DNA from: Defluviimonas aquaemixtae | GTDB taxonomy: Bacteria; Pseudomonadota; Alphaproteobacteria; Rhodobacterales; Rhodobacteraceae | Assembly: GCF_900302475.1 (NCBI RefSeq) | Contig: NZ_OMOQ01000001.1 | Coordinates: 744,001 to 808,000 of the forward strand | Direction of reading: 5' to 3' | Length of the DNA stretch: 64,000 nt | In this document: positions 8,775 to 17,381 of the stretch, in pieces | Layout: each line of letters starts with the position of its first letter | How positions within the stretch are numbered: the stretch's first letter is position 1 | Position numbers and translations under genes: made by a program | Notes under the pieces: model-generated | Seen by the model: the letters and a program-made list of their open reading frames with translations, nothing else | Database searches by the model: none | What the model was told of the DNA's origin: nothing

Positions 8775-9788
8775 TTAGTTGATTAGGCCGAGCTGCTTCA
8801 GGTATGCCTTGTGGCTTTCCAGAAGGGCGCCGGCTTCGGGCGAACGGGTGCCCCAGTCGTCCCATGCGGCCTGCGCGGCCTTGCGGAACTCGGCACGGTC
8901 CTCGGCCGACCAGTTGTAGAGCGTCACGCCGTCGGCCTGCAGCTTGGCCGCTGCCTCGGCGTTGTTCCGTTCGTTCGACAGCGCGATGTGAAACGACAGT
9001 TTCTGCCATGCGGTGTCGATGATGCGGCGCTGCTGCTCGGTCAAGCCGTTCCAGACGTCGAGGTTGCAGGCCAGGTGGTCAGACGGCATCGAGTGGAAGC
9101 CGGGGTAGGTTGCGTGCTTCACGATGTCGTAGAGGCCCAGGCCGACGTTGTTCGCCAGACCCGATGCGTCGGCGCCGTCGATGATGCCGGTTTCCAGTGC
9201 GGTGAAGATCTCGGTGAAGTCCATCACGATGGGCGAGGCGCCCAGCTTTTCAAAGATCTCGGTTTCCATCCCGGGGGGCGAGCGGAACTTCCAGCCCTTC
9301 AGGTCTTCGAACCCGGCGATTGGCTTCGACGAGGACAGCGATTCCTGGCCATAGATCGCCCAGCCGATCAGCTGCATGTTCTGCGCGTTGTATAGCTCCT
9401 GCGCGGCGGCGTAGCCGTCACCGTAGTAGAGCCACGAATATTGCTGCCAGGGGGTGTCATAGCCGCCCATGATGTCGCCAACGAATTGGAAGGCCGGGTT
9501 CTTGCCGGTCTGGTAGGCGCCGCCGGTTGCGTCGCAGTCGACAATGCCGTTGATCGCAGCGTCGAACGTTTCGGTCGTGGCCACGACCGAGGACGAGTAG
9601 AACATCTCGACGGTGATTTCGCCATTCGACATCGTCTGCACATCGTCCATCCACTCCGCGAGCATTTTTCCCGTCGGGTGCTCGGTCGCGTAGTGAGTCT
9701 GGATCCTCAGCGTGACCGGATCAGCCATAGCCGCGGTTGCCATCGCGACAGTGGCTCCGGCCGTCGCAAGCAGGGTCTTGAGCGTCAT
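8775..9788 (-). CDS. dctP: TRAP transporter periplasmic solute-binding protein (DctP)
   Basis: 337 residues with a clear signal peptide (cleavage expected after Ala22, AMA|DP). The mature part has the DctP features: PVTLRIQTHYATEHP at its start, KIxGFEDLKGWKFR-like text, and the EIFTALETGIIDGAD block that contacts the substrate carboxylate. It captures the ligand in the periplasm for DctQM. The ATG at 9788 follows GGGAGG. It is the first gene of the eight-gene minus-strand operon, downstream of the two UxuR-like operators. Confidence 0.9.
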   Translation of the reverse strand: MTLKTLLATAGATVAMATAAMADPVTLRIQTHYATEHPTGKMLAEWMDDVQTMSNGEITVEMFYSSSVVATTETFDAAINGIVDCDATGGAYQTGKNPAFQFVGDIMGGYDTPWQQYSWLYYGDGYAAAQELYNAQNMQLIGWAIYGQESLSSSKPIAGFEDLKGWKFRSPPGMETEIFEKLGASPIVMDFTEIFTALETGIIDGADASGLANNVGLGLYDIVKHATYPGFHSMPSDHLACNLDVWNGLTEQQRRIIDTAWQKLSFHIALSNERNNAEAAAKLQADGVTLYNWSAEDRAEFRKAAQAAWDDWGTRSPEAGALLESHKAYLKQLGLIN

Positions 9789-9857
9789 GTAACTTCCTCC
9801 CTTGGCGTCCTGTTTCGGCCGCCCGTTCCATTTCGCGCGTCCTCCCACGCGCGGCGA

Positions 9858-9875
9858 AAGATGGTATACCATCTT
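9858..9875. promoter_or_regulatory. UxuR/ExuR-like GntR operator, site 1
   Basis: AAGATGGTATACCATCTT is a perfect 18-bp palindrome in the dctP/gntR divergent promoter region, 69 nt upstream of the dctP start. The core TGGTATACCA is the known core of E. coli UxuR/ExuR sites. The divergent gene encodes a GntR protein of the matching subfamily, so autoregulation and control of the TRAP operon are likely (inferred). Confidence 0.75.
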
Positions 9876-9914
9876 GGGGAACGCTAGCGAATGCCGGGTC
9901 GACAATCAACATAT

Positions 9915-9928
9915 TTTGGTATACCAAA
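9915..9928. promoter_or_regulatory. UxuR/ExuR-like GntR operator, site 2
   Basis: TTTGGTATACCAAA is a perfect 14-bp palindrome with the same TGGTATACCA core as site 1. Its centre is 55 bp from that of site 1, and it lies 85 nt upstream of the gntR start. Two sites at this distance would allow repression of both divergent promoters by two dimers, or looping. Confidence 0.75.
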
Positions 9929-10013
9929 CTGGAAAACCTGACCATGAGGGTGGCGGCGCAAGCTCGCTCGGATAAGCCCGCAACCACCTAAGTAAACTCG
10001 GAAAAGGGGCCCG

Positions 10014-10703
10014 ATGGCCGAACCAATTCTGGCCGAGCAGATAGCGAACCACCTGCGAAGAGACATTCTTCGCGGCAAGCTTCCTCCGGGAACATCCATC
10101 AAGGAACGTGACAACGCGTCGGAACTCGGCGTGAGCCGCACGCCGATGCGCGAAGCGATTCGCATTCTCGCAAAGGAGGGCCTCGTCCGCCTGCGCCCGT
10201 CGCGCAGCCCAATCGTCGCGCAACCCGACTTCAAGGATGTTTCCGATCAAGCCGAAGTGCTGATCGCGCTGGAGAAGCTTTCGGCGGAGCTCGCCTGCAG
10301 GGACGCAACCGAAGCGGATATCGAGCGGATCGGCGGGATCGTCGACTACATGGCTGAGCACTTCGCCGAGTCTGATCCGCTTGACATGTTCGAGATCGAC
10401 ATGTCCTTCCACACCGCCATTGCTGAGGCATCGCACAACCATGCGCTTGCCGAGACGCATCGCACCTTCCTGCAACGGCTGTGGCGGGCCCGCTATCTCG
10501 CCGCCAGCCAGCGGCGCAACCGCGAACGGGTGGTGAGCGAACACACCCGGATACTCGACGCTCTGAAGGCACGGAATCCTGACGCTGCACGGGCCGCGAT
10601 CGATAATCATCTATGGCGCTTGGCCGAGGATATCCGCGCGGTGGTCGAGGCGGAAATCAGCGGCGGCGCAAACAACAACTCAGAAGTCGGAGAGCCCCTA
10701 TGA
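10014..10703 (+). CDS. GntR family regulator, FadR/UxuR subfamily (FCD domain)
   Basis: 229 residues. The N-terminal winged helix-turn-helix (about residues 10-75) has RDILRGKLPPGTSIKE and the recognition segment ELGVSRTPMREAI. The C-terminal all-helical FCD ligand domain has the metal-binding pattern Asp/His in EIDMSFHTAIAE and His in SEHTRILDAL. Members bind sugar acids or carboxylates and repress catabolic genes. Two TGGTATACCA palindromes lie just upstream, making the divergent dctP operon and this gene the expected targets. Its stop overlaps the start of the FAH gene (ATGA). Confidence 0.85.
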   Translation: MAEPILAEQIANHLRRDILRGKLPPGTSIKERDNASELGVSRTPMREAIRILAKEGLVRLRPSRSPIVAQPDFKDVSDQAEVLIALEKLSAELACRDATEADIERIGGIVDYMAEHFAESDPLDMFEIDMSFHTAIAEASHNHALAETHRTFLQRLWRARYLAASQRRNRERVVSEHTRILDALKARNPDAARAAIDNHLWRLAEDIRAVVEAEISGGANNNSEVGEPL

Positions 10704-11545
10704 AACTGCTGCGATACGGACCTGCTGGTAGCGAAAAGCCTGGGCTTCTCGATTCGAACGGGCAGGTCCGCGATCTGTCGGGCAAGGTGCCGGATCTAGC
10801 CGGCGCCGGCGTCTCGTCCGAGGCGCTGGACCGGATCCGCGCGCTCGATCTGGACAGTCTGCCGATTGTCGCAGAGCCGGGCCGGATCGGCAGCTGTCTA
10901 GCGTCGGTGCCGAACTTCTTCTGTATCGGTCTGAACTACGCCAAGCACGCGGCCGAAACCGGAGCGGAGCCGCCGAAAGAACCGATCGTCTTCTCCAAGG
11001 CCTCGTCGGCTTTGTCCGGGCCTTACGATCCGGTCATCATCCCCCCCAATTCAGTGAAGACCGACTGGGAGGTAGAACTGGGCATAGTGATCGGGCGCGA
11101 GACGCTCTACGTCGGCGAAGCCGATGCGCACGGCCACGTCGCTGGCTATTGCACGATCAACGACGTCTCTGAGCGCGCATTTCAGATCGAAATGGGCGGG
11201 CAATGGATCAAGGGCAAGTCCGCCCCGACATTCGGGCCCATCGGCCCGTGGCTCGTCACGGTGGACGAGGTGCCCGATCCGCAGAAGCTCGGTCTCAGCC
11301 TGTCCCTGAATGGCGAGATTGTGCAGGATTCGAACACAGACGACATGATCTTTGGTGTGGCAGAAATCGTCTCCTACATGAGCCGCTTCATGAAACTGGT
11401 GCCGGGCGACATCATCGCGACGGGTACCCCGTCGGGTGTCGGGATGGGGATGAAGCCGCAGCGCTTCCTGCGCCCGGGCGACGTGATGGAGCTTACGGTC
11501 GAGGGGCTCGGCAGCCAGCGCCAGGAGGCCATCGCCGCCGTTTGA
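10700..11545 (+). CDS. Fumarylacetoacetate hydrolase (FAH) family protein
   Basis: 281 residues. Family signatures are present: FFCIGLNYAKHA, the metal-binding glutamates and aspartate around DWEVELGIVIGRE and GYCTINDVSERAFQ, and IATGTPSGVGMGMKP near the end. Members hydrolyse C-C bonds of acylpyruvates, for example 2,4-diketo-3-deoxy-L-fuconate or -rhamnonate. Together with the KDF-dehydrogenase-like SDR at 1926-2648 this could form the last steps of a non-phosphorylating deoxy-sugar acid pathway (inference). Translationally coupled to gntR. Confidence 0.78.
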   Translation: MKLLRYGPAGSEKPGLLDSNGQVRDLSGKVPDLAGAGVSSEALDRIRALDLDSLPIVAEPGRIGSCLASVPNFFCIGLNYAKHAAETGAEPPKEPIVFSKASSALSGPYDPVIIPPNSVKTDWEVELGIVIGRETLYVGEADAHGHVAGYCTINDVSERAFQIEMGGQWIKGKSAPTFGPIGPWLVTVDEVPDPQKLGLSLSLNGEIVQDSNTDDMIFGVAEIVSYMSRFMKLVPGDIIATGTPSGVGMGMKPQRFLRPGDVMELTVEGLGSQRQEAIAAV

Positions 11546-11584
11546 CCGGGCTCCGGGCCCTGCGCGCCTTCGGCTGACTGTCCC

Positions 11585-12168
11585 ATGGCACGCAGCGCGA
11601 ACCTGAACGGCATCCTCTAGTTCGAAATCGTCGCACGGCACGGAACCGTCACGCGCGCGGCGGAGGAGCTTTCTGTTTCGCCATCGGCGGTAAGCCAGCA
11701 GATCAAGTCGCTCGAACAGGAGCTTGGCCTGAAGCTGTTTCGCCGCGACGGCCGGCTGCTGACCCTCACGCTGGAGGGTGAGCAACTTTTCCAGAAATCG
11801 GCCAACGCCCTGGGCATGCTGCGAGACGCGCGGGAACCGCAAGTTGATCCTGATACGTTCCTCGATGGCGCTGCAAATGGCGGTCGACAGCGCTGGCATC
11901 GTGCTGGAATCGCTTGCGCTGGCGACACAGGAAGTGGCTGATGGGCAGCTCGTACCGATCCCGCCGACGCTGCCGATGCAGAGCTTTCCGGCCTATTGGC
12001 CGATTTGTCCGTCCCGCTTCCTGAATCGCCGCGGTGCGGCTGTTCTTGGCTTGGCTGCAGGAACAGCCGGACCGGCACGAGACCGACAGAGGCCGGATCG
12101 CCGCCGAGCATGGATTGAGCATCGAGGAGATCGATGTCGTGAGCGAGCTTTCGCGCAATCCCGACTAG
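11585..12168 (+). pseudogene. Degraded LysR-family regulator gene
   Basis: The first part reads as a LysR N-terminus, but codon 12 is a TAG (11618-11620). After it the helix-turn-helix RAAEELSVSPSAVSQQIKSL and the EQELGLKLFRR segment follow. Around 11825 the match moves to a second frame (MALQMAVDSAGIVLES...LATQEVADGQLVPI). Near 12050 it moves to a third frame (AAVRLFLAWLQEQ) that ends at 12166-12168. About 300 bp of the ligand-binding domain seem to be missing. A stop, at least two frame changes and a deletion show that it is dead. It may once have controlled the neighbouring sugar genes. Confidence 0.85.
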
Positions 12169-12191
12169 GAAGGTCGCGCGAAGCCCCCTTA

Positions 12192-12944
12192 TCAGTGGAT
12201 GAGCGAGCCGCCGTTCACATCGACTTCCGAGCCGGTGACATAGGCCGAAAGGGCGGAGGCGAGAAATAGCGCGCACCCCGCGACGTCCGAAGCTTCTCCC
12301 GCGCGCCCCATCGGGATACCGGCGAGGATTTGGACCCGCATCTCGGGCGTCAGTTTCCCGGCGGTGATATCGGTTGCGATAAAGCCGGGGCAGATCGCGT
12401 TCGAACGGATCCCGTCGGGCGCGAGTTCACGCGCCATCGCCTTGGTCAGGCCCAGCACCCCCGCCTTGGCGGCCGAGTAGTGCGGTCCGCCGAATATGCC
12501 GCCGCCGCGCTGCGCCGAGACCGACGACATGTTCACGATCGACCCGGTCCTGCGGTTCCGCATATGGGGGATGACCGCCTGGCTCATGTTCAGCGTGCCA
12601 AGCAGGTTTACGTCGAGCACCGCGTCGTAGTTCTCATGGCTGATGTCCATGATCCTCAGGGGCTGCGTGATGCCCGCATTGTTCACCAAGATGTCGATCT
12701 GAGCGAATGCGTCAAGCACGGCCGCCACCGCGGCGTCGCAGTCGGCCTTGCGGGTCACGTCGCAGGCCAGGCCGATATGGTCTTCGCCGATGTCACCGGC
12801 GGCATCTTCGGCCTGCGCCGCGTCAAGATCGAGAATCGCGACGCGCGCGCCATGCTCCGCAAACAGCGTCGCCGTGGCTTTGCCCAATCCGCGCGGGCTC
12901 GCAGCGCCGGTGATGATCGCGGTTTTCCCTTCAAGAAGTCCCAT
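12192..12944 (-). CDS. SDR family oxidoreductase
   Basis: 250-residue classical short-chain dehydrogenase. It has TGAASPRGLG near residue 12, NNAG in DILVNNAGI, Ser in NMSSVSAQ, YSAAK as the active-site Tyr-Lys pair, and the C-terminal VTGSEVDVNGG. Usual role: NAD(P)-dependent oxidation of a sugar, polyol or hydroxy acid. It is the last gene of the minus-strand unit containing the split transketolase and the threonate-dehydrogenase-like gene, so it likely serves the same pathway. The substrate is unknown. Confidence 0.75.
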   Translation of the reverse strand: MGLLEGKTAIITGAASPRGLGKATATLFAEHGARVAILDLDAAQAEDAAGDIGEDHIGLACDVTRKADCDAAVAAVLDAFAQIDILVNNAGITQPLRIMDISHENYDAVLDVNLLGTLNMSQAVIPHMRNRRTGSIVNMSSVSAQRGGGIFGGPHYSAAKAGVLGLTKAMARELAPDGIRSNAICPGFIATDITAGKLTPEMRVQILAGIPMGRAGEASDVAGCALFLASALSAYVTGSEVDVNGGSLIH

Positions 12945-12976
12945 TCTCCACTCCTCTCGCGCGATCGCTCGCCGCC

Positions 12977-13867
12977 TCAGCTTTCGTGCACCGTCTTGCC
13001 CGTCAGCGCCTCGTAGACTCTCACGACCATGCTGTCGTCCTCCGATCCGAGGCCCAGCCCCGCCGCGGCAATGAGCATCTGGTGCGCCGCGGCGGCGAGA
13101 GGCAGCGGAACATTGCTTTCGCGTCCAGTTTGCAGAACCAGCCCGACATCCTTGACGAAGATATCCACCGTCGAGGTCGGCGACGGATCGGCAGACATCA
13201 TGCGGGGGACGCGGTCGTCGAACATCCAGCTTTGGCCCGAAGAAGATGATACGATCTCATGCAGCATCTTGGGATCGCAGCCGGCGCTGACCCCGAGCGA
13301 CATGAGCTCCGCGGCGGCCACGAGGTGCACGCCTGCGGCCAGCTGGTGCACGACCTTGTAGGTGGCGCCCATGCCGGGTTCGCTCCCCACCCTGTGAACC
13401 TTCCTCGAGATCGCAGCAAGCAGCTCTCCTGCGCGGGTGAAGGCGGCGTCTGGCCCGGCCGCCATGATCGTCAGCGCGCCCGCATCGGCCCCGGTCTGGC
13501 CGCCGGAAACGGGCGCGTCGAGCGTCACGTGGCCCGCCGCACTCAGCGACTGAGCGAAGACTCGCACGTCGGTCGGGGCGATGGTGGACGACAGCACCAC
13601 AGTCGATCCAGGCATCAGCGCATCGACCGCACCGGACGCGAACAGGGCCGCTTCGACCTGCAGGGCGGTTTGGACCATCACCAGAAGCAGATCGCATCCC
13701 TCCGCCGCCGCTTTCGCACTCTCCACCGCTACTCCGCCGGCTTCGGAAAAGCGCTGACGTGCGGGTGCCGAGATGTCGTAGCCCTTGAGATCGATGCCGG
13801 CTTTCAGAATGTTTCGGGCCATGCCCTGGCCCATCATTCCCAAACCGATTATCGCGGTTCCGGCCAT
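12977..13867 (-). CDS. L-threonate dehydrogenase-like (LtnD/HIBADH family) oxidoreductase
   Basis: 296 residues. N-terminal NAD motif GLGMMG (8-13), family motif DAPVSGGQTGADAGALTI (118-135), and catalytic Lys171 in ATYKVVHQL. The SSSSGQSWMFDDRVP segment resembles the LtnD branch, which oxidises L-threonate at C2. The other option is a general 3-hydroxyisobutyrate-type dehydrogenase. No OtnK/OtnC partners are present in the window, so the LtnD assignment is tentative. It follows the transketolase C-subunit gene by 2 nt. Confidence 0.65.
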   Translation of the reverse strand: MAGTAIIGLGMMGQGMARNILKAGIDLKGYDISAPARQRFSEAGGVAVESAKAAAEGCDLLLVMVQTALQVEAALFASGAVDALMPGSTVVLSSTIAPTDVRVFAQSLSAAGHVTLDAPVSGGQTGADAGALTIMAAGPDAAFTRAGELLAAISRKVHRVGSEPGMGATYKVVHQLAAGVHLVAAAELMSLGVSAGCDPKMLHEIVSSSSGQSWMFDDRVPRMMSADPSPTSTVDIFVKDVGLVLQTGRESNVPLPLAAAAHQMLIAAAGLGLGSEDDSMVVRVYEALTGKTVHES

Positions 13868-13869
13868 GA

Positions 13870-14934
13870 CTAGTTGTCCATCCAGGACTTGACCCGCCGC
13901 GTGACCTGGTCAACGGACAGGCCGTATTGATCGTGTAGCGTTGGCAATGCGCCTGCATCGAGAAACTCGTCGGGCAGCGCGATGGACCGGAACGGCACAA
14001 GGACGCCGCTGCGCATGAGCGCCCCTGCCACCGCTTCGCCCAGGCCGCCGACGATGGTGTGGTTCTCGGCGGTGATGACAAGCCGCCCCCTATTTGCGGC
14101 CTCAGCCTTGATCGTTTCCACGTCCAGCGGTTTCAGCGTCGGCACGTGCAGCACGGCGCAATCCACGCCGTCCGACTTGAGCATTCGCGCCGCGTCGATC
14201 ACCCGCATCGTCATGAAGCCGGTCGAGATGAACAGCACGTCATTGCCGTCGTGAATGAGCTTCGCCTTGCCGAGTTCGAAGCGGTATCCGAACTCACCGA
14301 GCACGTTCGGTACTTGCCCGCGCAAAAGCCGCATGTAGACGGGGCCTGGATGATCCGCGATGGCGTGCGTCGCCTGTTCGATCTCCACCGCGTCGCAGGG
14401 GTCGACGATGGTCAGGTTCGGCATGCCGCGCATGATCGCGAGGTCTTCGGTCGCCTGATGCGAGGGGCCGTAACCGGTCGTCAGGCCGGGCAGGGCGCAG
14501 ACGATCTTGACCGGCAGATTTTCCTCCGCGATCGCCATGACGATGAAGTCGTAGGCGCGGCGCGACGCGAAGACGGCGTAGGTCGTGGCGAAGGGCGTAA
14601 ATCCCTCGCGCGCGAGTCCGGCGGCAGCCGAGATCATAACCTGCTCGGCCATGCCCATCTGGTAGAAGCGGTCGGGATACGCCTTCGCGAACACATGTAG
14701 GTCGGTGTACTTCGACAGGTCCGCTGTCAGCCCGACGATGTCCTCTCGTATCCGCGCCAGTTCGCAGAGCGCATGGCCGAAGGGTGCGGCAACCGTCTCC
14801 CTCCCTTCGGCGTCGAGCGACGCGATCATCGCGGAGGTCCTGAGTCGCTCTCCGGTCTCCGAAACGGGAAGGGTACGGGCTGTGTGCTTGGGTTTGCGGC
14901 GGGACAGCGCGCCTATGGGGATTTCATGCGTCAT
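13870..14934 (-). CDS. Transketolase C-terminal subunit (split transketolase)
   Basis: 354 residues covering the pyrimidine-binding and C-terminal transketolase domains. MGMAEQVMISAAAGLAREG includes the thiamine-diphosphate glutamate, and FATTYAVFASRRAYD follows. The ATG at 14934 overlaps the stop of the N-subunit gene (ATGA). The upstream open frame is shadow sequence. It moves a two-carbon unit between sugars together with the N-subunit. Extra sequence of about 45 residues precedes the usual domain start. Confidence 0.85.
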   Translation of the reverse strand: MTHEIPIGALSRRKPKHTARTLPVSETGERLRTSAMIASLDAEGRETVAAPFGHALCELARIREDIVGLTADLSKYTDLHVFAKAYPDRFYQMGMAEQVMISAAAGLAREGFTPFATTYAVFASRRAYDFIVMAIAEENLPVKIVCALPGLTTGYGPSHQATEDLAIMRGMPNLTIVDPCDAVEIEQATHAIADHPGPVYMRLLRGQVPNVLGEFGYRFELGKAKLIHDGNDVLFISTGFMTMRVIDAARMLKSDGVDCAVLHVPTLKPLDVETIKAEAANRGRLVITAENHTIVGGLGEAVAGALMRSGVLVPFRSIALPDEFLDAGALPTLHDQYGLSVDQVTRRVKSWMDN

Positions 14935-15782
14935 TGCGGCTTGTCCTCGTCCAGAACGGCGAGCGCCTTCGCCCATTCGTCCGCCTCGACGCGGATGAAA
15001 TGGGTAATCTCGCGGGCTTCGAGGAAAGGTATACCCTTGCACATCTTCGTCTTGCAGATGATCACCCGGGGCTTGGCGCTGGGGTGGTTGCGCGCGTTGT
15101 CGAACGCCTCGACCAGCGCGGACATGTCGTTCCCGTCGACCTCCTGCGCATACCAGCCGAAGGCTTCCCACTTTGGGGCTTCGGTCCCGGTCGCGAGCGC
15201 ATTGGTCGTCGGACCGTCCGCCTGCTGGTTGTTGAAGTCCACCACTGCGATGAGGTTGTCGAGCTTCCACTGGACCGCACTCATCACCGCTTCCCAGGTC
15301 GAGCCTTCGCCCAACTCGCCGTCCGACAGCATGTTGTAGACGAAGGCGGGGTTTTTCTTGCGCTTCAGCCCGAGCGCCATGCCGACCGCGATGCCAAGCC
15401 CGTGGCCGAGCGAACCGCCGGTGATCTCCATGCCCGGCGTGTAGGCGGCCATGCCCGACATGGGCATCCGGCTGTCGTCCATCCCGTAGGTTTCAATCTC
15501 GTTTTCGGGCAGAACGCCAGCCTCGATCAGCGCCGCGTATAGCGCAATCGCGTAGTGGCCGATGGAGAGAAGAAACCGGTCGCGCGCCTCCCATTCAGGG
15601 TCGTTCGCGCGATAATTGAGGGCGTGAAAGTAGGACACGGCGAGCACGTCGGCGACCCCGAGCGCCTGGCCAATGTAGCCTTGGCCCTGAACCTCACCCA
15701 TCAGGAGCGCATTGCGCCGGATCGCCCAGGCACGCTGGGCAAGGCTTGTGTTCGATCCAGATATCTCCCGTTGGCGTTCCAA
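14931..15782 (-). CDS. Transketolase N-terminal subunit (split transketolase)
   Basis: 283 residues from a TTG at 15782, chosen because AAGGAGG lies 6 nt upstream and the conserved text begins right after it; no ATG suits. It holds the diphosphate-binding domain: GGSLGHGLGIAVGMALG and the metal motif DGELGEGSTWEA...DNLIAVVDFNNQQADG. Two-gene transketolases of this kind are often dedicated to a special substrate, for example apulose-4-phosphate or sulfosugar routes, instead of the pentose phosphate pathway. First gene of the minus-strand unit, divergent from the SAF oxidoreductase. Confidence 0.85.
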   Translation of the reverse strand: MERQREISGSNTSLAQRAWAIRRNALLMGEVQGQGYIGQALGVADVLAVSYFHALNYRANDPEWEARDRFLLSIGHYAIALYAALIEAGVLPENEIETYGMDDSRMPMSGMAAYTPGMEITGGSLGHGLGIAVGMALGLKRKKNPAFVYNMLSDGELGEGSTWEAVMSAVQWKLDNLIAVVDFNNQQADGPTTNALATGTEAPKWEAFGWYAQEVDGNDMSALVEAFDNARNHPSAKPRVIICKTKMCKGIPFLEAREITHFIRVEADEWAKALAVLDEDKPQ

Positions 15783-15969
15783 TCCACGCCTCCTTCGTAG
15801 GGGCTGTTGCTGGCCGTTTGGTAATCGCCTTCTTAGCCCGGCCTTGGCAAGCGCGATTTCTCTAACACTCCTTTGGCTAATCCCAATGAACAAGTCGAAA
15901 AAAGGGATGGTCCGGAACACGTGTCACTGGCTACCGTGTCGCATGAACGAGGACGAATAGGACCGCCCG

Positions 15970-17310
15970 ATGAATCTGTCATCCATGCTGGCCGAGCGCA
16001 ACGCCGAGGGCAAACCCGTTCGCATCGGCCTGATCGGCGCAGGCAAGTTCGGATCGATGGTGCTGGCGCAGGCCAAGCATATCCCGGGCTACCACGTCGT
16101 CGGAATCGCCGATCTCGATACGGGCAAGGCGCGGGAAGCACTGAGGCGCGTTCACTGGGAGGATGAGCGCTTCGCGGCAACCTCGCTGGGCGACGCCTAT
16201 GACAGCGGCACCACTTTCGTCACTGAAGATGCCGCCGCGCTTTTCGCCTTTAGCGGTATCGAGTGCGTCATCGAGGCTACCGGTCATCCCATCGCCGGAA
16301 TACGCCATGCGCTGGCGGCGATCGAGGCGGACAAGCACGTGGTTATGGTGAATGTCGAAGCCGACGTACTCTGCGGTCCTCTCATCGCCGAGCGTGCCCG
16401 GCAGAAGGGCGTCGTTTATTCCATGGCCTACGGTGACCAGCCCGCGGCGATCTGCGAACTTGTCGACTGGGTTCACGCCTGCGGGTTCAAGCTTGTGGCT
16501 GCGGGCAAGGGCATGAACTTCGCACCACCCTATCGCTACTCCACCCCCGATACCGTCTGGGGGTTCTACGGATGGACCGAGGAAGAGGTGGCGAGGGGCG
16601 ATTTCAACCCGAAAATGTACAACTCCTTCACCGACGGTACCAAGGCCGCGATCGAGATGGCGGCGGTGGCCAATGCGACGGGGCTCGATTGCCCCGATGA
16701 TGGGCTCGCGTTCCACCCATCGGGGCTGCACGATCTCGCGCAAGTCTTCAAACCCCAGGCCGATGGCGGGCGTCTGCCGAAGGCGGGGCTGGTGGATATT
16801 GCGGCCAGCCGTGAACCCGATGGGCGGGTCGTCTTCAACAACATCCAGTACGGGATGTTCGTGACGTTTCGCGCCCCGGACAAGTATACCCGCGCGTGTT
16901 TCCAGCAGTACGGTCTGCAAACTGACGAAACCGGCTGGTACGGATCCATGTGGCGTCCTTTCCACCTGATCGGACTGGAAACCAGCGTCTCCGTCCTGTC
17001 CGCCGTGCTACGCAGAGAGCCCACCGGCAACTCGGCCCGCTGGCGTGCCGATGCTGTGGCGACCGCGAAGGGTGATTTCCAGGCCGGCGAAATGCTGGAT
17101 GGCGAGGGCGGCTTCAAGGTCTGGGCAAAGGCGATCCCGTCCCGCCTGTCCGCCGCTGCGGGCGCCCTGCCCATCGGGCTGGCGCACCACATCAAGCTCA
17201 GGCGGCCAGTCAGCCGCGATCAGGTCATCACGCTCGACGATGTTGAGGTCAAGGATGATCTCGACATCTTCGCGCTGCGTGAAGAGCAGCGTAGGCTGGC
17301 TAACGGCTGA
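15970..17310 (+). CDS. SAF-domain NAD(P)-dependent oxidoreductase, homoserine-dehydrogenase-like
   Basis: 446 residues. A Rossmann domain (IGLIGAGKFGSMVL, about 18-31) is followed by a homoserine-dehydrogenase-like region (VIEATGHP, VVMVNVEADVLCGPLI) and a C-terminal SAF-type segment from about 370. Proteins of this architecture sit in sugar and branched-sugar catabolic operons of rhizobia and roseobacters, but I know of no firmly established reaction for this group. It precedes the IlvD-type dehydratase by 71 nt and is divergent from the split transketolase. The start at 15970 has only a weak AGG-like site. Confidence 0.6.
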   Translation: MNLSSMLAERNAEGKPVRIGLIGAGKFGSMVLAQAKHIPGYHVVGIADLDTGKAREALRRVHWEDERFAATSLGDAYDSGTTFVTEDAAALFAFSGIECVIEATGHPIAGIRHALAAIEADKHVVMVNVEADVLCGPLIAERARQKGVVYSMAYGDQPAAICELVDWVHACGFKLVAAGKGMNFAPPYRYSTPDTVWGFYGWTEEEVARGDFNPKMYNSFTDGTKAAIEMAAVANATGLDCPDDGLAFHPSGLHDLAQVFKPQADGGRLPKAGLVDIAASREPDGRVVFNNIQYGMFVTFRAPDKYTRACFQQYGLQTDETGWYGSMWRPFHLIGLETSVSVLSAVLRREPTGNSARWRADAVATAKGDFQAGEMLDGEGGFKVWAKAIPSRLSAAAGALPIGLAHHIKLRRPVSRDQVITLDDVEVKDDLDIFALREEQRRLANG

Positions 17311-17381
17311 ACCTGCGAAGGTCGATCGACCATGAGTCGTATGTCGTTATAATAACACGGATTCCTAAGGTAAGGCGAGCG

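Noticed and set aside
15036..15046. GGTATACC core resembling the UxuR-like operator
   Set aside because: It lies inside the transketolase gene, flanks do not match (AAAGGTATACCCTT), and it is far from a promoter.
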